DNA of 64,000 nucleotides from Rhodamnia argentea (lineage: Eukaryota > Streptophyta > Magnoliopsida > Myrtales > Myrtaceae), in contig NC_063151.1 in assembly GCF_020921035.1 (NCBI RefSeq), positions 33,672,934 to 33,736,933 on the forward strand. Reading direction: 5' to 3'. A program made the position numbers and the translations under genes. Numbering within the stretch: the stretch's first letter is position 1; each line of letters opens with the position of its first letter. The notes under the pieces are model-generated. The model made no database searches and was not told the DNA's origin. It saw only the letters and a list, made by a program, of their open reading frames with translations. Below are positions 34,424 to 45,486 of this stretch, piece after piece.

Positions 34424-36470
34424 TGACTTGATGACCGATTCTCTTTCGAGGTTGCTCGAAGGCTTCGTCAAGCAAGGCGACTTGCCCAGCGCGCTTAGGA
34501 CCTTCTCTGTCATCAGGGTTCATGCCTCTTCTTCTTCTGCATCTTCTGGCTTGAGGGATTCTCTGCCACATTCCGCATCTTCTCTTTTGCTGCTGTGCGC
34601 CAACCGTAAGCAGCTCCTCCAAGGGAAACAGCTGCACGCGCAGATTGTCTCCCTGGGTCTTCAGCATCACCCTGTTCTGGTTCCGAGGCTCGTTAATTTA
34701 TACACGGCGTTCGATCTCGTCTCCGAGGCGAGTGTTCTTGTCAGGACTTCGGATGTGTCGCGGCCCTTTGCTTGGAATCTTCTCATCTCTTGTCATGTTA
34801 GGAATGGGTTGTACAAGGAAGCTATATCCATCTTTAGAGAGATGCTGGGTAACGGGGTTAAAGCAAATGAATTCACTTACCCTTCCGTTCTGAAAGCTTG
34901 CGGCGAAGAGTTTGATACCGACTTCGGGAAGGATGTTCATAAATTAATTGCTGATGGTCCATATGGGGGGAACTTGTTTGTCCAGAATGCATTGATGTCC
35001 ATGTATGGAAGGTTTGGGGAGATTGACGTTGTCCGCCTCTTGTTTGAACAAATGCCAGAAAGGGATGCTGTTTCTTGGAATACCCTTATATCTGCCTATG
35101 CATTTAAGGGTATGTGGAAGCAAGCATTTGAACTGTTTGGGAGCATGTGGACCGACGGTATTGAATTGACTAGTGTAACCTGGAATACAATTGCTGGGGG
35201 TTGCTTATGTGTGGGTAACTACCGAGCTGCATTGGAGTTGATCTCTCAAATTAGAATTCGCGGCAATCATTTGGATTGTGTTGCAATGCTCATTGGTTTG
35301 GGAGCATGTTCTCACATAGGGGCCTTGAAACTGGGCAAAGAGATTCATGGCTCTGCCATTCGTAGTTACTATCACGGGTTCAATAATGTGAGAAGCGCGA
35401 TGATTACCATGTATTCCAGGTGCAAGGATCTAAAGCATGCTCATATTTTGTTTCAATCAACAGAAGAGAAAAGTATCACCACGTGGAACTCAATGATTTC
35501 TGGCTATTGCCACTTGGAAAGATGTGAGGAAGCCTCTTTCCTTTTTAGAGAAATGCTGTTGAGAGGAATCGAACCAAATTTTATCACAATTGCGAGCATT
35601 CTCCCCCTGTGTGCTCGAGTGGCAAACCTCCAACATGGTAGGGAGTTCCATTGCTACATTGTACGGCGGGACTGTTTTGTGAACCATCTATTGTTATGGA
35701 ATGCTCTTGTGGACATGTACGCACGCTCAGGTAAAGTTTTGGCAGCTAAAAAAGTATTTGACATGATGACAGAGAGGGATGTGGTGACATATACTTCGCT
35801 GATTGCTGGGTATGGGGTGCAGGGAGAAGGACAGATTGCATTAAGATTTTTCCAAGAAATGATTACTTTGCAAATCACACCAGATCATGTGACGATGGCT
35901 GCAGTCCTCTCAGCCTGTAGTCATGCTGGGATGGTCATCCAAGGTGAAAGGTTGTTTGAGGATATGCAGAAATTTTATCTAATAACTCCACATTTAGAGC
36001 ACTATGCGTGCATGGTGGATCTGTACGGTAGGGCCGGTTTATTAGCTAAAGCGAGTGATATTATTGCCCGAATGCCTCATTCGCCCACTCCTGCCATGTG
36101 GGCCACTCTTGTTGGAGCTTGTCGAAAGCATAGGAATCTAGAGATGGGTAAATGGGCAGCTGGAAAACTATTGGAGATGAGGCCCGAGAACTCGGGTTGC
36201 TACACGCTCGTAGCTAACATGTATGCTGCTGCTGGTTGCTGGAATGAGTTCGCGGTGGTGAGGGCTCTCATGCATGACTTGGGTGTTAAAAAGGTGCCTG
36301 GTTGTGCTTGGTTGGATGCGGGTTCTGGTTTTTCGCCTTTTGTTGCGGATGATGCATCAAGTCCTCATGCTCATGAGATCTACCCCTTGATGGAGGGGTT
36401 GAGTGATGTAATGAAGGATGCTGGTAGTAGTGACTGTGAGGACACGAATGCAGAAGTTGCGATTTTCTGA
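34317..36470 (+). CDS. E-class pentatricopeptide repeat protein
   Basis: Intronless gene for up to 717 residues. PLS-type PPR motifs run from about residue 95 to 580, with typical phrases NALMSMYGRFGEIDVVRLLF, AVSWNTLISAYAFKGMW, TWNSMISGYCHLERCEEAS, NALVDMYARSGKVLAAKKVF and YACMVDLYGRAGLLAKASDI. They are followed by an E/E+ region (MWATLVGACRKHRNLEMG ... GVKKVPGCAWLD). There is no DYW deaminase domain. Such proteins bind organellar RNA, often for C-to-U editing with a separate deaminase. It resembles the At1g71490/At1g22830 pair. The start is uncertain: 34317 is a weak-context ATG preceded by out-of-frame ATGs, and the next in-frame ATG is at 34431 (residue 39). The last about 24 codons and the 3' UTR are duplicated downstream. 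Confidence 0.93.
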   Translation: MPCPSPSLPGRLSLSNIQRFIPKQWRRVESGPASSDDLMTDSLSRLLEGFVKQGDLPSALRTFSVIRVHASSSSASSGLRDSLPHSASSLLLLCANRKQLLQGKQLHAQIVSLGLQHHPVLVPRLVNLYTAFDLVSEASVLVRTSDVSRPFAWNLLISCHVRNGLYKEAISIFREMLGNGVKANEFTYPSVLKACGEEFDTDFGKDVHKLIADGPYGGNLFVQNALMSMYGRFGEIDVVRLLFEQMPERDAVSWNTLISAYAFKGMWKQAFELFGSMWTDGIELTSVTWNTIAGGCLCVGNYRAALELISQIRIRGNHLDCVAMLIGLGACSHIGALKLGKEIHGSAIRSYYHGFNNVRSAMITMYSRCKDLKHAHILFQSTEEKSITTWNSMISGYCHLERCEEASFLFREMLLRGIEPNFITIASILPLCARVANLQHGREFHCYIVRRDCFVNHLLLWNALVDMYARSGKVLAAKKVFDMMTERDVVTYTSLIAGYGVQGEGQIALRFFQEMITLQITPDHVTMAAVLSACSHAGMVIQGERLFEDMQKFYLITPHLEHYACMVDLYGRAGLLAKASDIIARMPHSPTPAMWATLVGACRKHRNLEMGKWAAGKLLEMRPENSGCYTLVANMYAAAGCWNEFAVVRALMHDLGVKKVPGCAWLDAGSGFSPFVADDASSPHAHEIYPLMEGLSDVMKDAGSSDCEDTNAEVAIF

Positions 36471-36784
36471 TTTCAACTTGTGCAGGGAAATGGTCAATGG
36501 GTTTGAAGTATTGAGGAGTATACTTCTTTTGTAGTAAGGTTCTGTCAAAGCCCGCAACCACAATGCTGCGGACAACAACTACAACACACTTTGTTGAGTG
36601 ATGTCATGAAGGATGCTGGTCATCTTGTCTGTGAGGGCATGAATGCAGAAGTTGCGATTTCGACTTGTGCAGGGAAATGGTCAATGGATCTGAAGTATTG
36701 GGGAGTATACTTCTTTTCTAGTAAGTTTCTGTCGAAGTCTGCAACCACAATGCTGCGGACAACCACTACTATTCACTTTGTTAG
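36398..36784 (+). repeat. 195-bp tandem duplication covering the PPR C-terminus and 3' UTR
   Basis: Unit 1 (about 36398-36592) starts in the last 24 codons of the PPR gene (LSDVMKDAG ... NAEVAIF) and runs into the 3' UTR. Unit 2 (about 36593-36784) repeats it: LSDVMKDAGHLVCEGMNAEV, GGGAAATGGTCAATGG, GAGTATACTTCTTTT, CACAATGCTGCGGACAAC. The units are roughly 85-90 percent identical, with a few small gaps. In unit 2 the frame no longer stops after AEVAI, so it stays open to 36806, but unit 2 lies after the stop of the gene. Confidence 0.85.
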
Positions 36785-36789
36785 ATGGT

Positions 36790-38300
36790 ACCTCCCTGTA
36801 AACTGAGCTGTGCGGGTATTATGACCAAATTCAACCATACCCCTTTGTTCTCTTGATTAATATATATTCATTCTTGAGTCTGGAATGAATATACTTTGGT
36901 TTTGATATAGACGTAAAAATAGGATGGAACATTTTCTTCTTGTTGCTCCTTAACTGATGTCCAGTGTCCGCATCTCCTATGGTCAGGAGGTCAGGCCGGC
37001 TTCCTATCCGAGATTCGAACTTCACCCTTCTTTATGGTTTCTACTTTGGTGCTGCTTATTTCAAAAAAGCTTGAGATTGTATATCGCGTGGCCCCAGAAT
37101 GATTGATTGCTCCATTTCAATGTTCAGCAAGGAAAAGCGTTTGCTTTCGCTTTCCGCTAGTGATCGGATGAGACTCCCTGGAGTCATGAAGTGTGTTCGC
37201 TTTCTGAATTCGAGTGTGGAGATTGTAACTGTTGAGTAAATAACAGCTGGTGTTTTTTCTGGCAAGGCTCATGAACCGTTAGATTGATAGAAGATGGCAC
37301 ACCTTTCCCACATTTCCGTTTTCGTCCGTGGAAAACTTGAAAATAACGGCAAGTCTGCTGTATTTTGCCTTGTTGCACCGACACGACACGATATGATACG
37401 CAAACACATGAATTCTAAAAAAAATTAAAAATTTCCATTACGTTGAGACATGTTATATATTATATGTATATTTTTAAATGTACATGATAAACTGTCATTT
37501 TTATGATTTTAATAATAATAATAGCATCATAATAAAGAACACAAATAAGAAAAATAAAATTTAGTGACAGAGAGAAGTGTTTTGAGATCAATACAATAGC
37601 TTACGGCCTGAAAAGGAGGGGGTAAAAACAGTTTAGCAAGCAGATAAACATGTCAAGATCAAGATCAAGATCATTTTAAATAGATTTTTCCCTTTTCGAA
37701 TTTCAAATCTTTGTCAACTAGTTGGCCAATTTTACATTTTCTTATTCGAGCAGAGGAAACTTTTTCACTGAACGCACTTTAGTTTTCCACTTGAGAGGAA
37801 AATTAAAAAGAGGAGATAAAAAGCAAACAGAGCATTAGTAGAAAACGACGAAAGCAAAGCAAAGCATGGCTTAGTCAAAAAAACGAAATCGAAGAGAGCC
37901 AGAGAAAGAGCACGATAGCTCCACCAGTGTACCCCGAGATAATTCTCCAAATTATCCCCACCCACAAAAAGACACAAAAGTTAAAAAACAGCAGAGTCGG
38001 CGGCGAGCGGAGGCGAGTCGAGCCGCGAGAAGGCGAGGCCGGCGGCCGCGAGGCAGTGAGGGGAGACCCCGAGAGCAGTGAGAGACTCAGACGACGCCAG
38101 AGAGACGAGGGGTTGCGAATTAAGGAAATTAGGTTAGATTTGACTTTTCACGTACCTGCTCTTAAAAATGACAATTTTCCGAACTTAGCCCCGGACATGC
38201 GGGTCCCTAGCATGTCCGTTTGAGTGACCGCGTGTCGAACCTCGGACACTCGAAAATTTCCCCATGAGGCGTGTTGGTGTAACATGTATTTTGGATTTAT
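36790..38300. other. Intergenic region, no gene recognised
   Basis: Contains a possible tRNA-like fragment near 36990-37020 (GTTCGAATCTCGG on the minus strand, B-box-like, no ends visible). A triplicated AAGATC occurs at about 37655-37670, and a GC-rich patch at 37990-38110 has no convincing reading frame. The patch could be a decayed 5' exon or promoter. Confidence 0.35.
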
Positions 38301-38780
38301 TTTACTAAAGGGCCAATACCATGAAAAATGTCAAACTGGTACACTTATGATGAATTTATTTCAAATTATTTTTTTAACCACAAAAAATTCTAAATTAGTA
38401 CACCTGTAATAGACTTACCCTAAACTAATTTTTTTGACCACGAAAAATCCCAAATTGGTATATCTGTAATAAATTTACCCTCCGTTAAATTGAGTTAATA
38501 TCACGAAAAATTTCAAATTGATATACATGTGACAAATAGAGGGTAAAAATCTTAAGCTGATGTACCCGTTAATTGTCACGTCTCATACAACTTAGCACTT
38601 TAATGGTTAGATTTAAAAAAAACTAAAAGAGGGTAAATTTGTCGCAAATGTACTAATTTGGGATAAAATTATCACAAGTGTATTAATTTGAGATTTTTTA
38701 TGATTAAAAAAATAATTTGAGATAAATTTATTACATGTGTATCAATTTGAGATTTTATGTGGTATTAATCCTTTACTAAA
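38301..38780. mobile_element. Mutator-like MITE (family A) with 9-bp target duplication
   Basis: TTTACTAAA occurs at 38301-38309 and 38772-38780. It flanks a 462-bp element whose ends are GGGCCAATACCATGAAAAAT and, reverse complemented, GGATTAATACCACATAAAAT. The arms contain the same inverted subrepeats as the 3187 and 44654 copies (GGTACACTTATGATGAATTT; CATGTGTATCAATTTGAG). A 9-bp duplication is the usual size for Mutator superfamily insertions. No coding capacity. Confidence 0.7.
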
Positions 38781-39004
38781 CTCGAAAGGTTTTCATAAGC
38801 CGTGGACCGGGCACGGCCCATGGCCATTGATAGACGTGATGATTAATTGCTGATGTGTTTCACGCAGGGAGAGCGTCACCGCCTTCTAGCCATCCGTCCA
38901 GTGCTCGTCGCCGTCGCCTCCGCCGTCTCTCGTCTCGTGTGGCAGTTTCCCCATCGCTCAAGTCGTCCACTGCCGCTGTTTCACCTCATTCACAGTTCAT
39001 TCCC

Positions 39005-39024
39005 CCTCTCTCTCTCTCTCTCTC
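39005..39024 (+). repeat. (CT)n tract in the leader of the MnmE gene
   Basis: About ten CT units, 100 bases upstream of the MnmE start codon, probably in the 5' UTR. Confidence 0.6.
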
Positions 39025-39125
39025 CGGTTAAAGCATTCCGGAGGAGGAGCCGATACTTCATGGTCGAGGGAGTTCACCTATCTAGCAAAGCTAACTGATT
39101 GGCTAGCTGCCCTGGCGATAGCCCA

Positions 39126-42100
39126 ATGTCTCTCGTTCCAGCTCTTCGCTGCATCGTCACCCATCTCTTCGGACCATCTCCGCCATTAACGCCTCATCTG
39201 TTTGTCGCTTCATCAATCTTGAACCAATTTCAGAAGCCACTCTCTTCCCTGCTCTCACAGCCCCAGAAGGCCTTCGCCACACGCTCCAAGGCCCATCTCA
39301 CCCCCAAAGGTATAATCTTTACATATGCCCAAACCCAATCCATGCTTTGCCATTCTTATGCCGACGGCTCTTCTTTTCTGATTGAATGCGACAGAGAGGA
39401 CTCTGGTCCTTAACAACGATGAGCGGGTGGGGTGCTCTGGTGCTGTTGATGAGTTCGAACGTGTCGAGAGTTCGAGTACTATTGCTGCAATCGTGACTTC
39501 GGTTGGGGGTCCACCTGGCGCGGTCGGGATTGTGCGTTTATCTGGTCCTTCCGCTGTAGCTATTGCTAGTCGGGTTTTTCGGCCAGCGAGTAAAAGCAGG
39601 AGGAGGAGTTTGTCCTCGAATTCTTGGCGGCCTACTAGCCATATGGTAGAATATGGTTTGGTTATGGATTTCAATGGGAATGTTGTTGATGAGGTTCACT
39701 CACTCACCCTCTCTCTCCCCAAATCAATGAAACTCTAGCAGGATAGTGCTTTTGGTGTTATGATCGATGTTTTATTGTATGTTCCTTGTTTCTCCTCAAG
39801 GGCAGGAGTACTGTCCATTTTAGCGCTTGCAATCAAGTTAGCACGGTTAAAGTTTCTTCAATTCGATTAAATTTGTGATTACAACAGCATAGCTATTCAG
39901 TTTTTCATGGGGCTTCTTGTTGGCATCATCTGTAATGATTCGAGCTTGATCAATTGTCTAGGCAATGTTCATGTATTGTAATCTTAGTAGGTCTGAATTA
40001 CTGGTTTTATGCGAACACCTTATGCCATGTACTATTTCTATTATGGATTGCTGTTCTTGGTAGTATGATCATGTTTGTGTAATAGTTTCGCCTTTGAGAT
40101 CACATAGTGCATCAACTTAGCTGCTGTTGTCATTGTAATACTTGGTGAACTTTGAGAGGGGGGTTAAGGAAATAAAGTCTGCGTAGCATTCACTAATGGA
40201 CATGGAGAGAGCAATATCATGTGCAATTTTTATAAGGCTGCTTATATGATTGCTTAAGCTTCTACTTATCAAAAAGATATGATAGCTTACGCTTTCTCCT
40301 GCTTGCTTCACATTTTCTCCTGGAACAGTGGAGTTCCATATTGATCAGATCTTCGTATTCCTCACTATATCAATCAGGTTTTGGCTGTACCAATGTTAGC
40401 TCCACGATCTTACACCCGCGAAGATATTGTTGAACTTCAATGTCACGGGAGCGACATTTGTTTACATAGAGTTTTGAGGGCCTGTCTTGAAGCAGGGGCA
40501 AGGCTTGCAGAACCGGGTTAGTCTTCTGTTTTCTACATGCATTTTGATAAACTATGTTATGGCTGAAACTTTAAAAAATATCAACCATATTGACTTGGCT
40601 AATTCAGGAAGGGTATTGTAAGGCTCTTTGATGCTTTCATTTTTGTAAAAATTACATTTCTTGTCCATTCAGGTGAGTTCACTCTCCGTGCATTTCTTAA
40701 TGGCCGCTTAGACCTCTCCCAGGCTGAAAATGTTGGAAACCTTATTTCGGCGAAGTCGGCAGTTGCAGCAGATGCAGCATTAGCTGGACTTCAGGCATGT
40801 TTTTCAAGATGAAAACCTATTTTGCAATGTCATTGATAGATGTTACAATCTCATGCATTGAATAGTATTCATTAAACTCTAGATTGTAATACAACAGCTT
40901 GTGACCGAAAATTAAAGATTTCTAACTTTCGGCAGGGCGGTTTCTCTTCTCTGGTCAAAAAATTAAGATCACAGTGCATTGAATTGCTCACTGAGATTGA
41001 AGCTCGACTTGATTTTGATGACGAGATGCCACCCCTTGACTTAGATTTAATAGTGCATACTATACATTCTATGGTGAGAGATGTTGAGACAGCCTTGGAA
41101 ACAGCCAACTATGACAAGTTTCTTCAATCTGGTTTGCAGGTAAATTGTGAGAATGTAGTAAAGGCTGCTGAAACACTAGTGTTAATAAGTTCCTCTTCAC
41201 TGTTCAATCTTTATGTCGTTGTTGCACGTGAACTTCGTACAAATTAAATCATGGTTCTGGCATCACATTTTTCAGATGACAATGCCCAAGAGCCAGAGTT
41301 TTGGTTGTACCATGTGCTTATACTGGCAGACTTCCCCTTTTCGTTCAGTCCATCTAATATCTTATTGCTCCAAATGACAATGCCCAAGTTAGATGGGTCT
41401 AATATCTTAGTGCTCATTTGGTTATAGCCTACGGCTGTTAAATTATTAACTATGGTTTCTCTAAGCCCTCTATTCAGAGTCATGAAAATCTCCCAATACA
41501 CTGGGTGTACGAATCATACCTTGTGTGCCATTATTTGGAAAGTTGTTTTAGATTTGTAGAGAAGGGTATTATATGTTGTATATTTTATGTACTTCAATTT
41601 GACTTGCCTCAATCATTGTTTGGATGCTAATTAAAATCAAACATAGACAGATCACTTTGCAAGAGATTTTTGGTTCTCGTTAATATATCTTTATTTTAAA
41701 AAGAGGTATTTCCTGATCTGTGTAGAAATTTAACTATAGTTTTTCGAACTCCTGCTCATTTAAGTAATATTCCTGCAAGCCTTTTATATGTTGTTGTCAT
41801 GTGTCTTTATATAAGCTTTGGAACGGTCTACTCATTCTATTATAATCATTACCTACAGATTGCCATTATTGGCCGCCCAAATGTTGGGAAGTCGAGCCTC
41901 CTAAATGCTTGGAGTAAGGTATGTTTCGGAAAATCTTTGGCTTTATTTCTTTTTTCAGTAAGCAAGCAAATAGTTTCTTATGAACCATAAGTTGCTTTTT
42001 TGCCCCATTCTTAGGTGTGATTAATGAAACCTTGGGTGTGATGCTCGATCAATGATTGAGAACACAAACACAACTAACTTTGCCGATCCCGTCTGGTTAT

Positions 42101-43914
42101 TTTGGGGTTGAAATTCCTTAAATTTCTTGAACTCAAGAAGGAATAACCAATTTGCCAGAGCCTTCACCTACTTCAGGAACCCAACTCCTTCTTGTGAACC
42201 TGTTTCTGGTCATATTCCATCTGATGAGGTTCTTGACCTAAATTACAGTGAGAAGAAACCTCAACAAGTATGGCCAGTCATGGATGATCATCTTTACTTA
42301 ATCCTGCTAAAGCTGCGGAGAGATCTATATTGCTAGACAACAAACAATTCTCCAGTTTCTTTTTGATGTGTAGAATGATTAGCGTCTAAAATTCCTTGCT
42401 GTGCTCTTACGTTAGAGCGAAGAATTGCAAGAATGCACCCATTATCGACACCACAAATTGAGACCAGATTTTCCTTCAAGTTGATATTACTCTAGATGAA
42501 TTTTTTATTCTTTTTTGTTCCATGGTACCTCTCCTTGAGTCCCATGTTTAAATTTAGCATGCAGAGTGAGAGAGCGATTGTCACAGAAATTGCTGGAACC
42601 ACCCGGGATGTGGTTGAAGCTGGCATTGCCGTAAACGGCATTCCAGTGACGCTGCTTGATACAGCCGGCATCAGGGAAACTGACGATGTGGTGGAGAAAA
42701 TTGGTAAGAGAGCAATTCTGTTACAGTTGAAGGACAGAATACCCAGTTGTTTCCCTTAGTAAACTCCAATTCTTTGAAGTGGCGAAGTAGTCTTCAGATG
42801 TGTGATGAGATTGGAGTCTAGATTGTATATTTCCAAAATTAGCTTCAAATTCCTCGTTTCATCTCTTTCTGGTGACTGGATAAGAACACTCTATTTAATG
42901 CATTGGAATGTTGAGAATTTTGGTCATTGCTGCAAATCAGTATCGCACAGATGTGACCCCTGTATTACTGATTTTATGTACTCCATTCGGAGTATTATAC
43001 TTCCTCATAAGTGTAACTTATCGTACTGCTGCGGTTAGTTTCAAATTCCTGGCAATGTTATCCTTAATTTTAGTCTTCTTGTGTCTTTCCTCCAGGAGTG
43101 GAGAGATCTGAAGCTGTCGCTGTGGGTGCTGATGTCATAATCATGGTAATAAGTGCAATTGATGGATGGACTTCAGAAGATGCTAAGCTTCTCGAGAGAG
43201 TTAAATCCGTTAAGGTCCGCTTAGAAACAAAAAGCCTGTTAATGGAATCATTGTAACCTCATCTCCATATTTTCTACAATGTCTCGACTCAACCAAATAT
43301 CATGCTATACTATACTGCAGTGTCGTATTGCCGCTGATGAAACGGCTTCTTTTGCTACTGCAGAAATCAAGTGGGTCTTCGACATTAGCTATTCTTGTAA
43401 TCAACAAAATGGACCGTGTCCCACCTTCTCACTTGGTATGGGATGCTGCAGATGGCAGTTTCTTCAGTAAGCATGTGTTCACCTCTGCTTTGACTGGTCA
43501 TGGCGTGCAAGACCTGGAAAGGGCAGTGTCGGAGATTGTGGGTCTCAACAGGATCCCTGCGGGTGGGCGGCGGTGGACTGTGAACCAGGTTTGCTCCCAA
43601 TATTGCTTGGACATGATCCTGCTGAAATGATTGATGCTTTTTGAATGCTGCCGGGCAATTTGAGTCCTTTTTATATCCAGACACAGCGTTTTAACTGCAA
43701 CTGGATTGTCTATGTACAGAGGCAATGTGAGCAGCTCGTTCGGACCAAGGAAGCTCTCAAGAGATTGGAGACGTCAGTGTGGGAGGAAATGCCGCTCGAC
43801 TTTTGGACAATCGATTTGAGAGATGCTGCACTAGCTTTGGGGCAGATAAGTGGAGAAGACATTTCTGAAGAAGTTTTGTCCAACATCTTTGGCAAGTTTT
43901 GCATTGGTAAATAG
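39126..43914 (+). CDS. MnmE: tRNA modification GTPase MnmE/TrmE, organellar (10 exons)
   Basis: Exons: 39126-39309, 39395-39693, 40378-40516, 40673-40794, 40936-41139, 41859-41918, 42565-42703, 43096-43214, 43364-43588, 43720-43914; 561 residues, all phases consistent. With MnmG, MnmE makes the 5-carboxymethylaminomethyl-type modification at U34 of organellar tRNAs. Domains: a presequence of about 60 residues; the N-terminal formyl-THF-binding domain ([37 protein letters not shown]); the helical domain ([20 protein letters not shown]); the GTPase with G1 GRPNVGKS (321-328), [15 protein letters not shown] and NKMD; and the terminal CIGK with its catalytic Cys558. The start is the first ATG; upstream in-frame codons lack one. 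Intron 4 starts with GC (CAG|GCATGT). The Arabidopsis counterpart is At1g78010, outside the syntenic block. Confidence 0.95.
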
Positions 43915-43940
43915 ATTTTGACGCCATTATCTACAGCGTA

Positions 43941-43984
43941 AACCAACCTTCATGTTTGACCAAAAAAAAAAAAAAAACAACCTT
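43941..43984 (+). mobile_element. Possible oligo(A) micro-insertion after the MnmE stop
   Basis: CATGTTTGACC plus about 16 A lies between AACCAACCTT (43941-43950) and ACAACCTT (43977-43984). Only CAACCTT is an exact duplication. It shares the TTGACC-A(n) signature of the clearer cases but is weaker. Confidence 0.35.
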
Positions 43985-44286
43985 AGTGGATTCTGTTGCC
44001 CTTCTTTGTATGGGAATTGTGAAGTACTTCATCTCCGTCCGACGACGACGACCGAAACCGTTGCCTTATACATTGGCCATCTCGTAAAATTCAACTTTTC
44101 TTTGAACTTTAGTCATACTTGTGTGGTTTTTATATTACCCTTCATACGAATTAGCAAAAGCAATGTCAAGGAGTGTGTGTTCAGGGCTCGAGAACTGACT
44201 GGTCCGTTTCTTGTGTAAAAAGTTAAAATTCTTTTGTTGTCCCCTGGCTTAAGAAAAAGGATGGATTCTTGGTCCATGTTACTGGA

Positions 44287-44292
44287 AATAAA
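44287..44292 (+). terminator. Possible poly(A) signal of MnmE
   Basis: AATAAA about 370 bases downstream of the MnmE stop codon. Confidence 0.3.
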
Positions 44293-44479
44293 GACCTTGC
44301 TTGCTGGATTGTTGGACTAGTTTTTGTGTTTTTGCAGAAACTATAAATATATTCGAAATTCCTTTACCAGTTTACCTTACATAGACATACGTTCGTGTGA
44401 TTAATAGAGGGTTAAAGCTCGTGAATTTATTTTTATTTAAAGGTTTGGGGCTCTGATTAACCCGATGCTTATGAATTTA

Positions 44480-45045
44480 TTTTTTTTAAAAGTTTTAATA
44501 TCACTAAAAATTCAAAATTGATATACTTGTGATAAATTTATTTCAAATTAATTCCTTTGACAATTTCACCTTCCGTTAGTTTTCGTTAAATTAGATTAAT
44601 ACAAAGAAAAATTCTTAATTGGTACACGTGTCAATGGGATGGTAAAAATTCAAAAGGGTTAATATCATGAAAAATTCTAAGCCGGTACACATGTGATGAA
44701 TTAACCTCAAATTAATTTTTTGATCACAAAACTTTTCAAACTAACACACATGTGATAAATTTACCCTTCATTTACCAATTTGGGGTTTTTACTCTTCATT
44801 TGTCATAGATGCACCAATTTAATTTTTTTTTATATTAGCTCAATTTTACAGAAACTAATAAAGGGTAAATTTGTTATAAGTGTACTAATTTTAAGTTTTT
44901 TGTGATAAAAAATTATTTTTGGGTAAATTTATCACAAGTGAATCAATTTGGGGGTTTTTTGTAATAAAAAAAATTAGTTTGTGATAAATTTATCAAAGTT
45001 ATACCAGTTTGGGATTTTTTATGACATTGACCTAATTTAAAAATA
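44480..45045. mobile_element. Mutator-like MITE (family A), possibly two nested copies
   Basis: The clearest copy is 44654-45031: it starts GGTTAATATCATGAAAAATT and ends with the inverted ATTTTTTATGACATTGACC. A second left arm lies upstream at about 44491 (GTTTTAATATCACTAAAAAT), suggesting one copy landed in another or an internal duplication. The subrepeats GGTACACATGTGATGAAT and CATGTGATAAATTTACC match the family. It separates the MnmE and PSB33 genes. Confidence 0.55.
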
Positions 45046-45424
45046 GTATATCCGTTAACTATCACGTGTCATCTAACTCAAGATTTACGAAAGATAAAAT
45101 TACTTATTTGAAATGCGGGACTTCCTTAGATAAACATAGATGCTCAAAATATCGGTACGCAAAATGATATGTTGTCCAGTTAAAATTCTTTCTCTTGGGT
45201 TTAAATTTTCAAATGGAAAACTCTTTTGTGTTTAAAAGAAAGCTTTAGAAAAAAAAAATATTTGTTCTTTTTCTTCAATTCTAAAAGGAAAAGAAATTGA
45301 GGATCCCGAGCGTCCACCACGGCAGTCATCCGCTGCTGGGCCCCACTTCTCTCTCTGCATCCTTTCATTATCCACCAAAAAAAAAAAAAAAATCCAAAAC
45401 CAAAAATTCTGTGGTGACCGAAAT

Positions 45425-45441
45425 ATCTCTCTCTCTCTCTT
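45425..45441 (+). repeat. (CT)n tract in the leader of PSB33
   Basis: About eight CT units, 45 bases upstream of the PSB33 start codon. Confidence 0.6.
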
Positions 45442-45486
45442 GCGCTTCGCAGTTCGCATCTCTCTCCCTCCCTCCCTGCAACTTCC

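Noticed and set aside
36980-37030. B-box-like GTTCGAATCTCGG suggested a tRNA gene or SINE on the minus strand.
   Set aside because: No cloverleaf, A box or tail could be assembled. Left as a note in the intergenic entry.
43279-43470. An upstream acceptor at 43320 would extend MnmE exon 9 with an in-between segment.
   Set aside because: The extra 43 bases shift the frame; the acceptor at 43363 gives the family-like sequence [18 protein letters not shown].
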